A DNA stretch of 64,000 bases from DASVRZ01 sp038228695 (GCA_038228695.1 JBBRPA010000003.1:39920-103919), one strand, 5' to 3'; positions 27,747-38,103 are shown, numbered from the stretch's first letter. Translations and numbers: made by a program. Notes: generated from the letters alone by a model not told the origin.

Positions 27747-30700
27747 CTATGGGGAGAGTTGAACCTGCAAGCGATAGAAGCGTCTGCTGGCCGAACTGGC
27801 GGTCGGGTCGTTGACCGAGAGGCTGCCACCGGTGCCAATGACCGCTGAACCAAGGTTTTGCCAGGTGCCGCTGGTGAGGTCATCGCGGGATTGCACTTGA
27901 TAGGTGCGTCCGAGCAGGGTGGGGAAGGTGACATTGCCGCCGCCCAAGGTGACTGGCGGGTAGCCGTCGATCAATTTAGGATTCGTTTGGAGGATGTATT
28001 CCTGGATGTTGGTCTTGCCGTCGCCATCGGGATTGCCGTCGGCTCCATTGATGCCGAGGGCGCTATTAGGGTCCAAATTATTGGCGGTTTCCCACCAATC
28101 CGGGAGTCCGTCATTGTCGCTATCGTAGCTGATGGTGGAGCCAGTCTCGAAACCGAGAGCGAAGTTAAGGGTGTTGGCACCGAAGAGTTCGACTTGCTGG
28201 GTCTGGGCTTGGTTGCGCATGTTCAAGGTGTCGAAGGTGGCTCCATTGCCGTCGTCGATGGCGGCGGCGTTGTAGCTGGTGCCGGAGTAACCACTGCCGC
28301 CGATGCGCAGGAAGGCGCGGACTTTGCTGGCGGGGTTATTATTGAAGAGATTCAACTCCTGAGAAGTGACGTTGAGGTCGGAGAGGTAGGTTTGCCCGTT
28401 GAGGAGTAAATCTTCGAGGTTGGGGGAGAGACCCGTGCGGATGTAAAGATTGGAGAATCCGGGATCCACGGTGTAGCTCACTTGCAAGGTGCTTTGCCGG
28501 ACGCCCAAGGTGACCGTCTTGGCGACTTTACTGTCGCTACTGGTGAGTTTCCAGCCGGTGCCAGCGGTTGGCGTAGAGGGGATATAAAGGTTGTTAACAT
28601 AGTTCGTGCCGGCTGGGGCAGCGAACCAGTCTTTGAGCCCCGAGGTGCGGTAGGAGGCGACTTGACCCGTGAGAACGTTTGCAGTGCCTTCGTCTTCCGT
28701 TTCGGCGCCCGAATAGCTCATGGGGTTGCCAATCGTTTGGAAGATTTCCCCAGTGTTAATATCGCGAACCCACGTTCCGACGAGGCGTCCGCCGATGCGC
28801 TCGAAAAGGGCAAAGATACGGTCGTTGTAGAGGACGTATTCAGGTTCCCCGTCGAGATCAACGTCGGCCGTTTCGGCGGTAACAGAGTTCAGGTAAGTGC
28901 CAGCGTTGGCCGCTGTTCTCCATGCATCAACCCGTTGATAGATCGCAGCGAAGCGGACTTGTGATTGGGCGTTTTTCGAAAAGCCAGCAAGTGATTGGAA
29001 TGCGGCGTCAGGGTAAATGTAAGCCCCGGTGCTAAATTTTGAGAGATCGTTGGCAGTCTGATCGTGGAACGCGGTGACAAATAACGCGGAGTGAGTGGTG
29101 ATGCGGGCAAGATTTTGCAATCCGCTCAACGGCGAAATGGTTTGCACGGCGTTCCAAGTGCTATCGAGCAGCGTGTTGTTAGAACCGATCTGGCCAAACG
29201 CTTGAGGCAACGGTGCACCGGAGCGGATGTTGAAAATTTTCGTCGAGAGCGATTCTTCGAGTCCGCTTTGGCCGAAATACCAGTGATCGTAGGATTCCTG
29301 CGTGGCATGATCGACGTAATCTGGGCTGACGTTGACGAGACTGTTGTTGGTGGCTCGGGTGACGGTTCCCCAAGTGTCGTTATTTCCGTCTGGCGGGGTG
29401 GAAATATCCAAGTTACCAGCCGCGATGTCGTCGAGAGAGACGATCTGCGTCCAAGGGCGGGAAGCGAGCCAGCGGACATTTTTGTCATAAGCGTCGGCAT
29501 TAGCCTTGGTGGTGAAGTCTTCGAGGTAGCTTGCGAGGATGACGACTTGATCTTGTTGTCCCGCGCGGGCTTTGCGGTTGAGTAATTCACGAAGCGAACT
29601 GGAGAGGCCGTTGTCGGTGTTTTGGAAACGGAATTTGCCCGCGTCGTCGTTGATAACGAACGTTTTGATGCCATTGATTTCGTTGATGCGATAGCCGTCG
29701 TCGCCGAGGGCGGAGTTGCGGCCATACCATTTGAAGATATGGCGCATTTGATCGACGAGGGTATGAGTGAAGCCGAGGCTGGCAATCTTCCCGAAGGTGC
29801 CGCCGTCGAGGACGCGTTCCGGCGCATAAAAGACCCGGGTGGAAGGAGCGGCTCCGTAGATGTGTTCGAGGAAATCGCGGCTGAGCGCGACGTTATCCGC
29901 ATTAAAGCTGGTGGTGAAATAGGGCAGAGGATTATCGGAGAAAGTAGTGCCGAGCAGGTCGATCTTCCCAGAAGCTTCGAGGTTGCGGATGCGGGTGTTG
30001 AAAGCAGGTCCGTCGAGATACGGTTTATTAACGGCAGGATCAACTTTGGCCCACTGAATGGCCGAAGCCGTGGTGGGGGTGATGTGCAGATTGAGCGGCA
30101 CGGAGTAGGCTTCGTGAACATCGAGTGGGCGGTAGTAGCCAGCACCGGCGCCGGTGTTGATTTTAGCCTGGATCTGACTGCCCGGGATGATGGCTTGGTT
30201 GGCATGGGCGAGCAACGCGACTTTGGCACGTTTGCCACGGTCGTTCGTGCCTTTGCCGGCAGGCTGGTTGGAACGGGTGCTGAACCACGATTTGAGCACA
30301 CTCTTGTCGCCTGCGATGCTGGTTTGATCTTTGTAATAGTCGGAGGCGATAAAGTCGTCGTAGATCGCATCGCGAATGTCGGAGCGTCCCCCGATATCCC
30401 CAAGTCCTGGGGTTGGCGAATTGTTCGTGCCGTCTTTGGTCGTATAAACTTGGAAATTAAGCACGGAAGGATCGCCGTTCCAGCCTGCGTCCTTGAGCGC
30501 CTGGCGGCTGATCGAAAACTCTACGGAGTCGAGGTCGGAGTTATAATAAGCTTTTTTGAAGCCGTTCGTGGCGGTCTGGTCGCGGGAAATGACGCCGAAA
30601 GTGGAGAGATTTTGCCCGATTGCAGTGGAGTTACTGGCGAGGTTGGTGTCGATGTAGACGCGTCCGTTATTTGTGGAATAACACGCCACGACGGCCTCCC

Positions 30701-33700
30701 AACGCATTTCGGTGCCGGTGTCGATGTCATCGGGGAGATTGTATTCCCCAACAGCCGGGTTGCCGGAATCGATGGCGACGTAGATGTCGAGATTACCCGC
30801 CTCGGCGTTTGGCAGAAGATTCTCGAGATCGACGCGGAAGTAGAAATTTCCGTCGCCTGCGATAGGGGTGGCGTTCGGATCACCGCCATCGTGGGCATAA
30901 AACGCGGTGAGATCGCGTGAGGAATCGTAGCCGTCGTTGGCGTGGTAAACGTCACCACCTTGGTTGTTGGTTCCGCCCCCATCGTATTCATCGAGGACAA
31001 CGAGATCATTTGCGCTCCAGTCGGTAAATTCCTTGATGTTAGTAACGCCGCCGACTACCACTGGATTTTGCGGGCCGATAACAATCGATCCGGGAGGTGG
31101 CGGCGTGATGGTGTTAGGCGTCTGCGGATCGGTGCCGTTGGTGAGTTCGGTAAGGTTATTGAAGCCATCGCCATCTGGATCGCCGCTGGCTCCATTGGCT
31201 AAACTGCCCGCGTCGCCGGTGCGCATGTTGAGCGTGCCGTTATCGAGCGGATCGAGGCCGTTGTTGACTTCCCATCCATCGGGGAGGCCGTCGCCGTCGG
31301 TGTCGGCTTTCAGCGGATCGGTTTCGGTCCAGTGTTCACCGGTGTCGTAAACGCGGTTCTTATTGGTGTCGCCGTCGATGAAGCCGTTGCTATTCTTATC
31401 CTCGCCATATCCGTCGAGCAGACCGTCGCCGTCAGTATCAGGAATGTTGGGATCGGTTTCGATCCAAGTTTCACCCGGGTCCATTTTCCCATTGGGCCAT
31501 TTTCTCGCGAGATACGGCAAAAAGTTGGTTGGAAGAATTTCTCCATCGCCATCGACCCAGCCGTTTTTATTAGCGTCTTCCACGCCGTCCATAATGCCAT
31601 CGTGATCGGTATCAGGATCGTTTGGGTTGGTCGTGCTGCCGCCTTTAAGAGCAGCGCGATCGCCGCCTTCGCTAGAGCTATTCACCCCGGGAACGCGTCC
31701 AAAGTTGGAGAAGGGGATCTGGGCATAGTCTGTCCCCAACGTGTTGTAGAAGGGTGGATCGATATCGCCAATAAAGTTCGGGAAACCGTCACCGTTGGTG
31801 TCGGCGGTTGGGTTGGTTGGTGGATTCGAGGCCGTGCGCCAGCCAACTTCTAGGGCATCGGGCAGGCCGTCACCATCGGAGTCAGGGCTGAGCGGATTGG
31901 TGTGGCCGTAAGCGTAATAGACGTGAACGTCGCCGTTGACCCATGTCTCAGGATTGGTTGTTGGCAATGCCGTGGTGGTCGTTTCGTTAATATCGCCCAA
32001 CCCATCATCATCGTCATCGGCATCATTCGGATCACTGGTGACGATTTGCCGGAAAATGACAGTGGCGTTGCGCGTGGCAGTGACGGCTGGTCCACTTGCA
32101 GGTACTGCCGTAGCGGTGAAAGTAAAGAAACCCGGGGTCATGCCTGTCCAGAGAAACGTCCAGTTTTTCTTGGCGCCGACAATGGTCGGATTGGGGTCGA
32201 TGCGGTAAGCGGAAAGGTTGCTGGCTGTGGTGCCACTGTAAGCGGAATTGAGGGTGAGGCTGGAGGCGGAATTGATCGCGGCAACTGTGTAAATCGTGGT
32301 GCCGATTTTAATGGTGTTACCGGTGGAAAGAGTTTGGTCAAATTGGGGTTGCAGGAAGCTGGCGACAGTCGTCGCAGGTGCCGCCGCGTTGGTGGTGGCG
32401 GTGAGCGAGGTGGCTGAAGTGAGGGTGAGAACGGTGAACGTCTGGGAACCTACACGCACAAGATCGCCCACGGTGAGTTCCGCGGTGAAGGCGGTCCCTG
32501 TTCCCGAGATCGTGGCACTTGCGGCCACGGTGGAGACGGTGCCGGCGAGTTGTTTTTCAAGGCCAATAACGGCTGCGCTACCATTGGTTACAGAGACTAG
32601 GTTCTTTAACAAAGTTTCGGTAGCCGCAGTTTGCGTGGCGGTGCCTGCGTTGTTAGCAAAAGCGATGCTAACGGTAGAAACATCGGTGCTTGTTTCGACG
32701 GAGATCGTTGTCTGTCGCTGTTCGGCGGTCGGCGCGGCGACATCCGGCAAAATGATCTCGAAACGTTTCCCATCGGAATCAAACTCCGGTGGGTTTTTAA
32801 TGGAGATAAACGAGCCTTGTGCCGTCGGCGTGGCCTTGACTTGGCGGGCCGTGGTCAAGGTTGAGTTAGTCGGACGCGTTAAGCTAACCTGAATCGTGTG
32901 AAGGAAATCCGTGACGCCGTTATAGAGATTCGGAAGAGTAAATGCTAGATCATGAAAGCCGGGTGATGCGTTGTAAATGATCTGATAGGAGGCTGTGCTT
33001 TGGGTAACAGGATTGGCAAGAGAACCGGATTCGCTGCTCGCGATTTTGATGACGAATCGGCTTTTCAAAGTGGCTTCGTCTGTGCCGTTGGCGAGATTAT
33101 CGCTGAAGCGTACTTTCATCACATAACCTTCGCCTACGGTCTGTCCGTCGGTGGAGGGAAAGGCGATAAACATGCGCTGCGGATCGCCTGCCGCGTTGAA
33201 GGTGCGGGTGAGGGTTGTGAAATGGCCATTGGCGTCGCTGATGTCGCCGTTTCCGACTTCAAAAAGCTTTGCGGACGAGGAGATTTCGCGGAGTCGCACT
33301 TTGATCGCGCCGGCGTTGGAGCCGCTTGGTAGGACGGGAGCGATATTACGATAATCGAAGCGCCATTCGCGTGGATAAATGCTGGTGACGGATGCACTCG
33401 CCGTGCCCTCGCTTACTTTGATCCATGCGGGCACATTGTTATCCCAGGCTCCGTTGCCATTGAGGTCGGTGAAAGCTTCGCCGGTATTCCACGTGCCGTC
33501 GTTATTAGCATCGACAAAAGGTTCGAACCCGATGCCGTTGCCATTGGCGACTTTGGTTTGCACATCGTCGTTTGTTGTATCTGTGTCGTCGATGTGGACC
33601 CATGCGTCTTTGACACTTTGATCGCCACGAACGACTACTCCATAGGTCTGACCGGAGAGGGTGGAACCGTCGGAGCCGGGGAATTTGATCTCACCTTGCG

Positions 33701-36566
33701 GGGTCTGCGCGTCGTAGTAGAAAGTCTGCGTAAAGGTGTTGTAGATGGAGGCTTGACCGGGCCGGTTGAGGAAGGCGCGAGCTCGCAGGAAGTGAAAGCC
33801 TTCGCTCAAGCCAGTCTGCTTTACTTGGGTGGGGCCGCCGTAATCGTTGTGCGGAAAAAATTGGACAGTCGTGGCGTTGAAAGTGGGGATTTTGAACACG
33901 GTCATCATGTTCTTCTTGCGGGCGACCTCTGTAGCTCCCGATGGTAAAATGCTGGAAATCGGGAATCCGCCGGCTGTGTCTTTGTAGATGCCGATTTTGT
34001 AACGACTAGTTCCGGCTATAAAATCTGCTGGCATGGCTGCGCTAGCCCACCAATCGTAACTTCCCGCACTGCTTTGTGCGGATTGGTAAGTCATTTCGAA
34101 GAATTTTGTTAGTCCCACTCCCTCACCGCCGGCCCCCTCAGGGTAGTAGGACGCATCGGTTGTGTAGTAAACAAACATTCTGTAACCAGCTCCTACGGGG
34201 TTAACCTTGGCCCACAAACGGCGGGTGGTTGCATCGTATTGATTGTAAATTTGCCCGTCGACCGGGGCAACAGGATCGTGGTAGATATAGCTCGCTGTAT
34301 TTGCGTCCGTGAAATGCGTGCCATTGCCTTGATTTACCACTCCACTAGTTGTGTATGTTTCGGCACCGCCAGAACCGGTGACATCTCTCGAACCTGTTAA
34401 TTTCGCAGCGAATAATTCTGGGTGGATGCGGGTGATGAATTGGGGCTGCTCGAAGCCGAGAAAAGTATCGGTCGCGAGACCGGGGGCATTATCGCGCTTA
34501 TCGCCCGTGGTCGGACCGAGAGGGATCTGGGAATTAATGTCGATGCCGCCGTCCAATTCCATGAGGATATTTTCCGCCGATCCATCCGTCCGCGCGATGA
34601 AGGAAAGCGCTGTCCCATTGGTCACTCGTGGTACGGTGATGCTATATTTGTAATCCGTCGTGTTCGTGTCGGGTAGGTTATACGGATTGAAGGCCTTATC
34701 TCCGTCGCGTCCGTCTTTGCGCTCGAAGGTTAGCGAACTGACGGGTTGTCCGTTATTTTGCAGAATGGTGAGGGGTTTTCCTCCGCCATTGGCCCAGAGA
34801 TTGGAGGGATCCGGATTTTTCCAGGAGAAGGCAAAGTAACCGCCGGGTGGAACCACTACGGTGCTTAGTTCGGAGGCGTATTTATAAAAACCACCGCCGT
34901 AACTAGAGTAGTTATAGAGATAGGCGTTGTTAGAAGTAAAAGCAGTCGCCGGAAAACTCGTACTAACGGACCGCGCCAATCCGTTGGCATAGTTATCATT
35001 CAAAAGAAAGAGGAGCGTCACCCCATCTGCATCCGACATGGATGGATTTTCCCGTTTGTCGATGCGCTCGTAGGCCACATAATCGGGATCCTTCTGATTG
35101 TTGTTCGGCTGCAACCCCTTTTGGTAGCCCCGTGCAAATTGGTTATGGATGTAGAGCAAGTTCGGAATGCGCGGGTCGTTGTATTGACCGAGAAAATTCG
35201 TATTCGCATGGCGCGGAAAAGCTCCGCCACTTTCGCCGAGAGTTTCAGCCTGATTGTTGCCGTCGGTGTAGAGCAGGCCAAGACCAGCACGAGTAAAGTA
35301 AAAGGCATTATGCAGCTCAGGTCGGGACGCGTAGTCGTTATCGTGGCTCTGTGCGTGCATAACGCCCGTTTCCGGCGAAAAACCACCTGCTCCGGGTTGA
35401 TCGTAGCCTTGCAGACCGTTGGAGGGATTGCCGAGTTTGTCGTTTAAGTTTTGGCGCAGGGGATTATCCACCAAGCGCATCCCCGAGTTCAGATAATCGC
35501 CGTAGCCGGGAGGTTCACCGAGGTGTTCGCCAAAGAGCATCGCGTTGTGGCGTGGTTTTTCAGTATCAAAAAGTGACTCGCGCAAGTTGACCCCTGGCTG
35601 GCCGGTGGAGAAATTGAACTTCGTATCGTTGAACCCACGCGTGATGTTAAATTGCAACTGCGCCTGACCGACATAGCCATAGGTATTGTAGTCTTTATCG
35701 GCTCCAAAAGTAGCCCCAAAAAAATCTGCTCTTACATGTTTTACCGCATCCAGACGTAAGCCATCCACTTTAGTGCGATCCAATAACCACCTCGCCGACC
35801 GGTTCAAAAAATCCTCGACGCGCTCCGAGTAAAAATTCGTATTGACCGGGTCGGTCAGAATAGCCGTGGTAATTCCGTTGCTAGGCCCGAAGCCCACGTA
35901 AATGCCATTTGGTAAATAGCAGTAGTATTCAGGGTTATTCGGCTGACGGACGAATTTGATCTTCGGAAACGTGCTGCCCTCACTGGTGCCAAAGTTCTCA
36001 TTGGTCGCACCCGGTTCCTGGGCAATATCAATCAAATCAGCCAGACCGAGATGTTGCACCTGCCAGGCATCGCCGTAGTTTCTCGTATTATCCCATTTCC
36101 GGTAGAATCCCTCACTAGTAACCCGTAGGTGGAAATCCTCGGGAACCATGCCCGGATAGGTATCGATCGGCGTGTCGGCGTTAAAGCCGGGAATGTCGAA
36201 CGCGTTGTGGTTCATGATGTTATCGAAATACACCCGGATGCCGAATCGGTGGGCTATTTCGACCATTTTTAGCAAATCCGCCTCGGTGCCGTAACGGGTG
36301 CTGACGGTGTTGCGCTGATCCTTGCTTCCCAAATCAAAGCGATCCCATAAATCATAGCCAACGGAGAGTCCTCCGCTCCCTTTTGTGGGCGGCGGAACCC
36401 AGAGAGAGTTGTAGCCCGCCTCGGCCAGCTCTGGCATTTTGTCGGACAACTCATTCCAGCTCGTGTTGAAATACTGGAGCATCGCTTCCGCGCCAGCATG
36501 GGGCTGGGGGAAGACGAGAAAAAAGCCGAGCAAAACGGCTAGGATTCGATGGGGAAATCGGAACAT
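27747..36566 (-). CDS. Giant secreted bifunctional amylase-like protein (GH13 plus GH57-like)
   Basis: 2939 residues with a signal peptide ending near QPHAGAEA. Residues about 28-590 are a GH13 alpha-amylase barrel: FDNIMNHNAFD, nucleophile Asp273 in VDGLRLDAVKHV, Glu347 in MLFGEHLGEP and Asp409 in AQSHDNDY. Beta-sandwich and Ig-like segments follow to about 1510. Thrombospondin-3-like calcium repeats occupy about 1510-1820 (DSDGDGLPDALE, DTDHDGIMDGVED, DTDGDGLLDG). A DOMON/glucodextranase-C-like module lies at about 1840-2080. Residues about 2110-2400 resemble a GH57 barrel, with VALLAHANQ and candidate nucleophile Glu2250 in FYAPERVLDGG. A further DSDNDGLPDWWE repeat and a C-terminal module RRFYRLQVQL end the protein. 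It probably binds and degrades starch-like glucans at the cell surface. The GH57 assignment is the least certain part. Confidence 0.88.
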   Translation of the reverse strand: MFRFPHRILAVLLGFFLVFPQPHAGAEAMLQYFNTSWNELSDKMPELAEAGYNSLWVPPPTKGSGGLSVGYDLWDRFDLGSKDQRNTVSTRYGTEADLLKMVEIAHRFGIRVYFDNIMNHNAFDIPGFNADTPIDTYPGMVPEDFHLRVTSEGFYRKWDNTRNYGDAWQVQHLGLADLIDIAQEPGATNENFGTSEGSTFPKIKFVRQPNNPEYYCYLPNGIYVGFGPSNGITTAILTDPVNTNFYSERVEDFLNRSARWLLDRTKVDGLRLDAVKHVRADFFGATFGADKDYNTYGYVGQAQLQFNITRGFNDTKFNFSTGQPGVNLRESLFDTEKPRHNAMLFGEHLGEPPGYGDYLNSGMRLVDNPLRQNLNDKLGNPSNGLQGYDQPGAGGFSPETGVMHAQSHDNDYASRPELHNAFYFTRAGLGLLYTDGNNQAETLGESGGAFPRHANTNFLGQYNDPRIPNLLYIHNQFARGYQKGLQPNNNQKDPDYVAYERIDKRENPSMSDADGVTLLFLLNDNYANGLARSVSTSFPATAFTSNNAYLYNYSSYGGGFYKYASELSTVVVPPGGYFAFSWKNPDPSNLWANGGGKPLTILQNNGQPVSSLTFERKDGRDGDKAFNPYNLPDTNTTDYKYSITVPRVTNGTALSFIARTDGSAENILMELDGGIDINSQIPLGPTTGDKRDNAPGLATDTFLGFEQPQFITRIHPELFAAKLTGSRDVTGSGGAETYTTSGVVNQGNGTHFTDANTASYIYHDPVAPVDGQIYNQYDATTRRLWAKVNPVGAGYRMFVYYTTDASYYPEGAGGEGVGLTKFFEMTYQSAQSSAGSYDWWASAAMPADFIAGTSRYKIGIYKDTAGGFPISSILPSGATEVARKKNMMTVFKIPTFNATTVQFFPHNDYGGPTQVKQTGLSEGFHFLRARAFLNRPGQASIYNTFTQTFYYDAQTPQGEIKFPGSDGSTLSGQTYGVVVRGDQSVKDAWVHIDDTDTTNDDVQTKVANGNGIGFEPFVDANNDGTWNTGEAFTDLNGNGAWDNNVPAWIKVSEGTASASVTSIYPREWRFDYRNIAPVLPSGSNAGAIKVRLREISSSAKLFEVGNGDISDANGHFTTLTRTFNAAGDPQRMFIAFPSTDGQTVGEGYVMKVRFSDNLANGTDEATLKSRFVIKIASSESGSLANPVTQSTASYQIIYNASPGFHDLAFTLPNLYNGVTDFLHTIQVSLTRPTNSTLTTARQVKATPTAQGSFISIKNPPEFDSDGKRFEIILPDVAAPTAEQRQTTISVETSTDVSTVSIAFANNAGTATQTAATETLLKNLVSVTNGSAAVIGLEKQLAGTVSTVAASATISGTGTAFTAELTVGDLVRVGSQTFTVLTLTSATSLTATTNAAAPATTVASFLQPQFDQTLSTGNTIKIGTTIYTVAAINSASSLTLNSAYSGTTASNLSAYRIDPNPTIVGAKKNWTFLWTGMTPGFFTFTATAVPASGPAVTATRNATVIFRQIVTSDPNDADDDDDGLGDINETTTTALPTTNPETWVNGDVHVYYAYGHTNPLSPDSDGDGLPDALEVGWRTASNPPTNPTADTNGDGFPNFIGDIDPPFYNTLGTDYAQIPFSNFGRVPGVNSSSEGGDRAALKGGSTTNPNDPDTDHDGIMDGVEDANKNGWVDGDGEILPTNFLPYLARKWPNGKMDPGETWIETDPNIPDTDGDGLLDGYGEDKNSNGFIDGDTNKNRVYDTGEHWTETDPLKADTDGDGLPDGWEVNNGLDPLDNGTLNMRTGDAGSLANGASGDPDGDGFNNLTELTNGTDPQTPNTITPPPPGSIVIGPQNPVVVGGVTNIKEFTDWSANDLVVLDEYDGGGTNNQGGDVYHANDGYDSSRDLTAFYAHDGGDPNATPIAGDGNFYFRVDLENLLPNAEAGNLDIYVAIDSGNPAVGEYNLPDDIDTGTEMRWEAVVACYSTNNGRVYIDTNLASNSTAIGQNLSTFGVISRDQTATNGFKKAYYNSDLDSVEFSISRQALKDAGWNGDPSVLNFQVYTTKDGTNNSPTPGLGDIGGRSDIRDAIYDDFIASDYYKDQTSIAGDKSVLKSWFSTRSNQPAGKGTNDRGKRAKVALLAHANQAIIPGSQIQAKINTGAGAGYYRPLDVHEAYSVPLNLHITPTTASAIQWAKVDPAVNKPYLDGPAFNTRIRNLEASGKIDLLGTTFSDNPLPYFTTSFNADNVALSRDFLEHIYGAAPSTRVFYAPERVLDGGTFGKIASLGFTHTLVDQMRHIFKWYGRNSALGDDGYRINEINGIKTFVINDDAGKFRFQNTDNGLSSSLRELLNRKARAGQQDQVVILASYLEDFTTKANADAYDKNVRWLASRPWTQIVSLDDIAAGNLDISTPPDGNNDTWGTVTRATNNSLVNVSPDYVDHATQESYDHWYFGQSGLEESLSTKIFNIRSGAPLPQAFGQIGSNNTLLDSTWNAVQTISPLSGLQNLARITTHSALFVTAFHDQTANDLSKFSTGAYIYPDAAFQSLAGFSKNAQSQVRFAAIYQRVDAWRTAANAGTYLNSVTAETADVDLDGEPEYVLYNDRIFALFERIGGRLVGTWVRDINTGEIFQTIGNPMSYSGAETEDEGTANVLTGQVASYRTSGLKDWFAAPAGTNYVNNLYIPSTPTAGTGWKLTSSDSKVAKTVTLGVRQSTLQVSYTVDPGFSNLYIRTGLSPNLEDLLLNGQTYLSDLNVTSQELNLFNNNPASKVRAFLRIGGSGYSGTSYNAAAIDDGNGATFDTLNMRNQAQTQQVELFGANTLNFALGFETGSTISYDSDNDGLPDWWETANNLDPNSALGINGADGNPDGDGKTNIQEYILQTNPKLIDGYPPVTLGGGNVTFPTLLGRTYQVQSRDDLTSGTWQNLGSAVIGTGGSLSVNDPTASSASRRFYRLQVQLSP

Positions 36567-36620
36567 GTGGAGGAGGGGAGTGTTTTGGAATAAAACGAAT
36601 TAAATAAAAACGCCGGCCAA

Positions 36621-36635
36621 ACCTTCTACGAAGGT
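36621..36635. promoter_or_regulatory. Candidate LacI-family operator in the amylase/regulator divergent spacer
   Basis: ACCTTC-TAC-GAAGGT is a perfect 6+3+6 inverted repeat in the 118-base spacer between the giant amylase start (36566) and the LacI-type regulator start (36685). Its position would let one regulator dimer control both directions. LacI operators more often have an even, CG-centred symmetry, so this is a candidate only. Confidence 0.5.
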
Positions 36636-36684
36636 ATCACGAGTTTAGATTTGCCAAAGATTATTCACTGCCATACAGTTCAAA

Positions 36685-37704
36685 GTGCAAAGACCCCGAA
36701 TGCAGGATATCGCCACCCAAGCCGGGGTGGGTAAAGCGACTGTCTCTCTCGCCCTCCGCGACGATCCCCGGATTCGGCCGGAGACTCGTCGAAAAATCAA
36801 GGAGGTCGCGGAAAGATTGGGCTACCGCAGCAACCCAACGGTCGCGGCGCTGATGGCTCAACTGCGCGCCAGCCGCGAACCGAAGTTTCAAGCGACCCTC
36901 GCCTTCCTCAATGCGTGTCCGAACGATGGTGAGTTGAAGAATCTGGCGACGTTCCAAAACTGGCTGCGCGGTGCCAAAGAGCGGGCCAACGTCCTTGGCT
37001 ACGAAGTGGATTATTTCTGGCTCCATGAGCCGGAGATCAATTCGGCCCGCCGCCTCCGGATTCTGCAAAGCCGCAACATCAAGGGCATGATCTTCGCCGC
37101 AGTCTTCGACGATGCCTCGATCAATCCTGACGATCAAATCCTCTTCCCGAACTTCGCCAGCGTCGCAATTGGCCGGAAACTCGTCGATCCTTCCCCTCAC
37201 TACGCCTGCAACGACCAATACGACACCGCTTTGATGGCCGTCACGAACGTCTTTAAGAACGGCTATTCACGCGTCAGCATGGTCATCTCCGAGCAAATGG
37301 ATCGGGCTGTGGAATATCGCTTTTCCGCCGGTTACAACACCGGTCAGAAGATTCCCGGTGCGAAATCTGTTCTTCCCTTACTTTATTTCACCGACGAGGT
37401 GGCGTTTGCCGATTGGTTTAAGAAAAATTCGCCAGATGCCATCATCACCGACAAGACTACCTTGCGAGATTGGGTGAAAAAACTTCCCGGCGGCGACAAA
37501 GTCGGTTTCGTTCATCTCGATTGGGAACCGAAACTTGGTGATTGGGCTGGAACCAATCAAAATAACGATAAGGTTGGGGCGGCCGCGGTGGACATTCTCA
37601 TTGGCCAGATTCACCGCAACGAATTTGGTCTCCCGCCTTTCCCACGCTCGATGATGATTGGCAGCACCTGGGTCGATGGTAGCAGTCTACCTTCCAAAGT
37701 TTAA
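36685..37704 (+). CDS. LacI-family transcriptional regulator
   Basis: 339 residues. An N-terminal helix-turn-helix (MQDIATQAGVGKATVSLALR, then a recognition/hinge segment RPETRRKIKEVAERLGYRSNP) is followed by a periplasmic-binding-protein-like sensor domain (about 65-335). The GTG at 36685 gives the usual VQRPRMQDIA opening; the ATG at 36700 is an alternative. It is divergent from the two amylase genes with a 118-base shared spacer containing a perfect inverted repeat, so it most likely controls them in response to a sugar. The sensor domain binds an unknown ligand. The gene stands alone on its strand. Confidence 0.92.
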   Translation: MQRPRMQDIATQAGVGKATVSLALRDDPRIRPETRRKIKEVAERLGYRSNPTVAALMAQLRASREPKFQATLAFLNACPNDGELKNLATFQNWLRGAKERANVLGYEVDYFWLHEPEINSARRLRILQSRNIKGMIFAAVFDDASINPDDQILFPNFASVAIGRKLVDPSPHYACNDQYDTALMAVTNVFKNGYSRVSMVISEQMDRAVEYRFSAGYNTGQKIPGAKSVLPLLYFTDEVAFADWFKKNSPDAIITDKTTLRDWVKKLPGGDKVGFVHLDWEPKLGDWAGTNQNNDKVGAAAVDILIGQIHRNEFGLPPFPRSMMIGSTWVDGSSLPSKV

Positions 37705-38103
37705 ACAGAGGAAAACTTCACAGCCGCCTGCTCGTGGAGCCATCGATGGACTCGGGCAGCTTTTATTGCGGCAGGATCAATGCAATACGCCCACGAAAGG
37801 TCAGATCGGAGACGTGTGGCAAGTTTTACTGACAATCCAAGTCTCTCTAGACGAATAGGTTACAATCGTAGTTCAATAAATAACGTAAGAACTATGGTTC
37901 TGTCTTTCGGTGGTAATCTACCGGAAAAACCTTTCGCGAACGCACTTTATTAGCAATACCGCCGCCGAAACAAAACTGCTTCCTGCCTCGGCGATCCACT
38001 TGTGCCGAATACTCTCCTTTCAGTCTCCCGATGCGAAGCGGTCCTCTCTTTTCCCTAAATCGCGCTTGTTTCCGAGTGTTAAACACTTCACCTTAGGCGG
38101 GGT
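37705..38103. other. Gene-poor 399-bp spacer before pta
   Basis: No credible gene is seen; the frames here have poor starts and run into pta. There are two short inverted repeats: AGAAC-TATG-GTTCT at 37888-37901 and AGTGTT-A-AACACT at 38075-38087, the latter 16 bases before the pta start. The central part is relatively AT-rich and may hold the pta promoter. Confidence 0.5.
38075..38087. promoter_or_regulatory. Perfect inverted repeat upstream of pta
   Basis: AGTGTT-A-AACACT, 16 bases before the pta ATG. It is a possible regulator binding site or 5' leader hairpin; no regulator can be named. Confidence 0.4.

Noticed and set aside
29622..30920. Long plus-strand frames (up to 432 codons) inside the giant amylase gene
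   Set aside because: The composition is that of antisense to Asn/Thr/Asp-rich repeats; no family pattern or start signal is seen.
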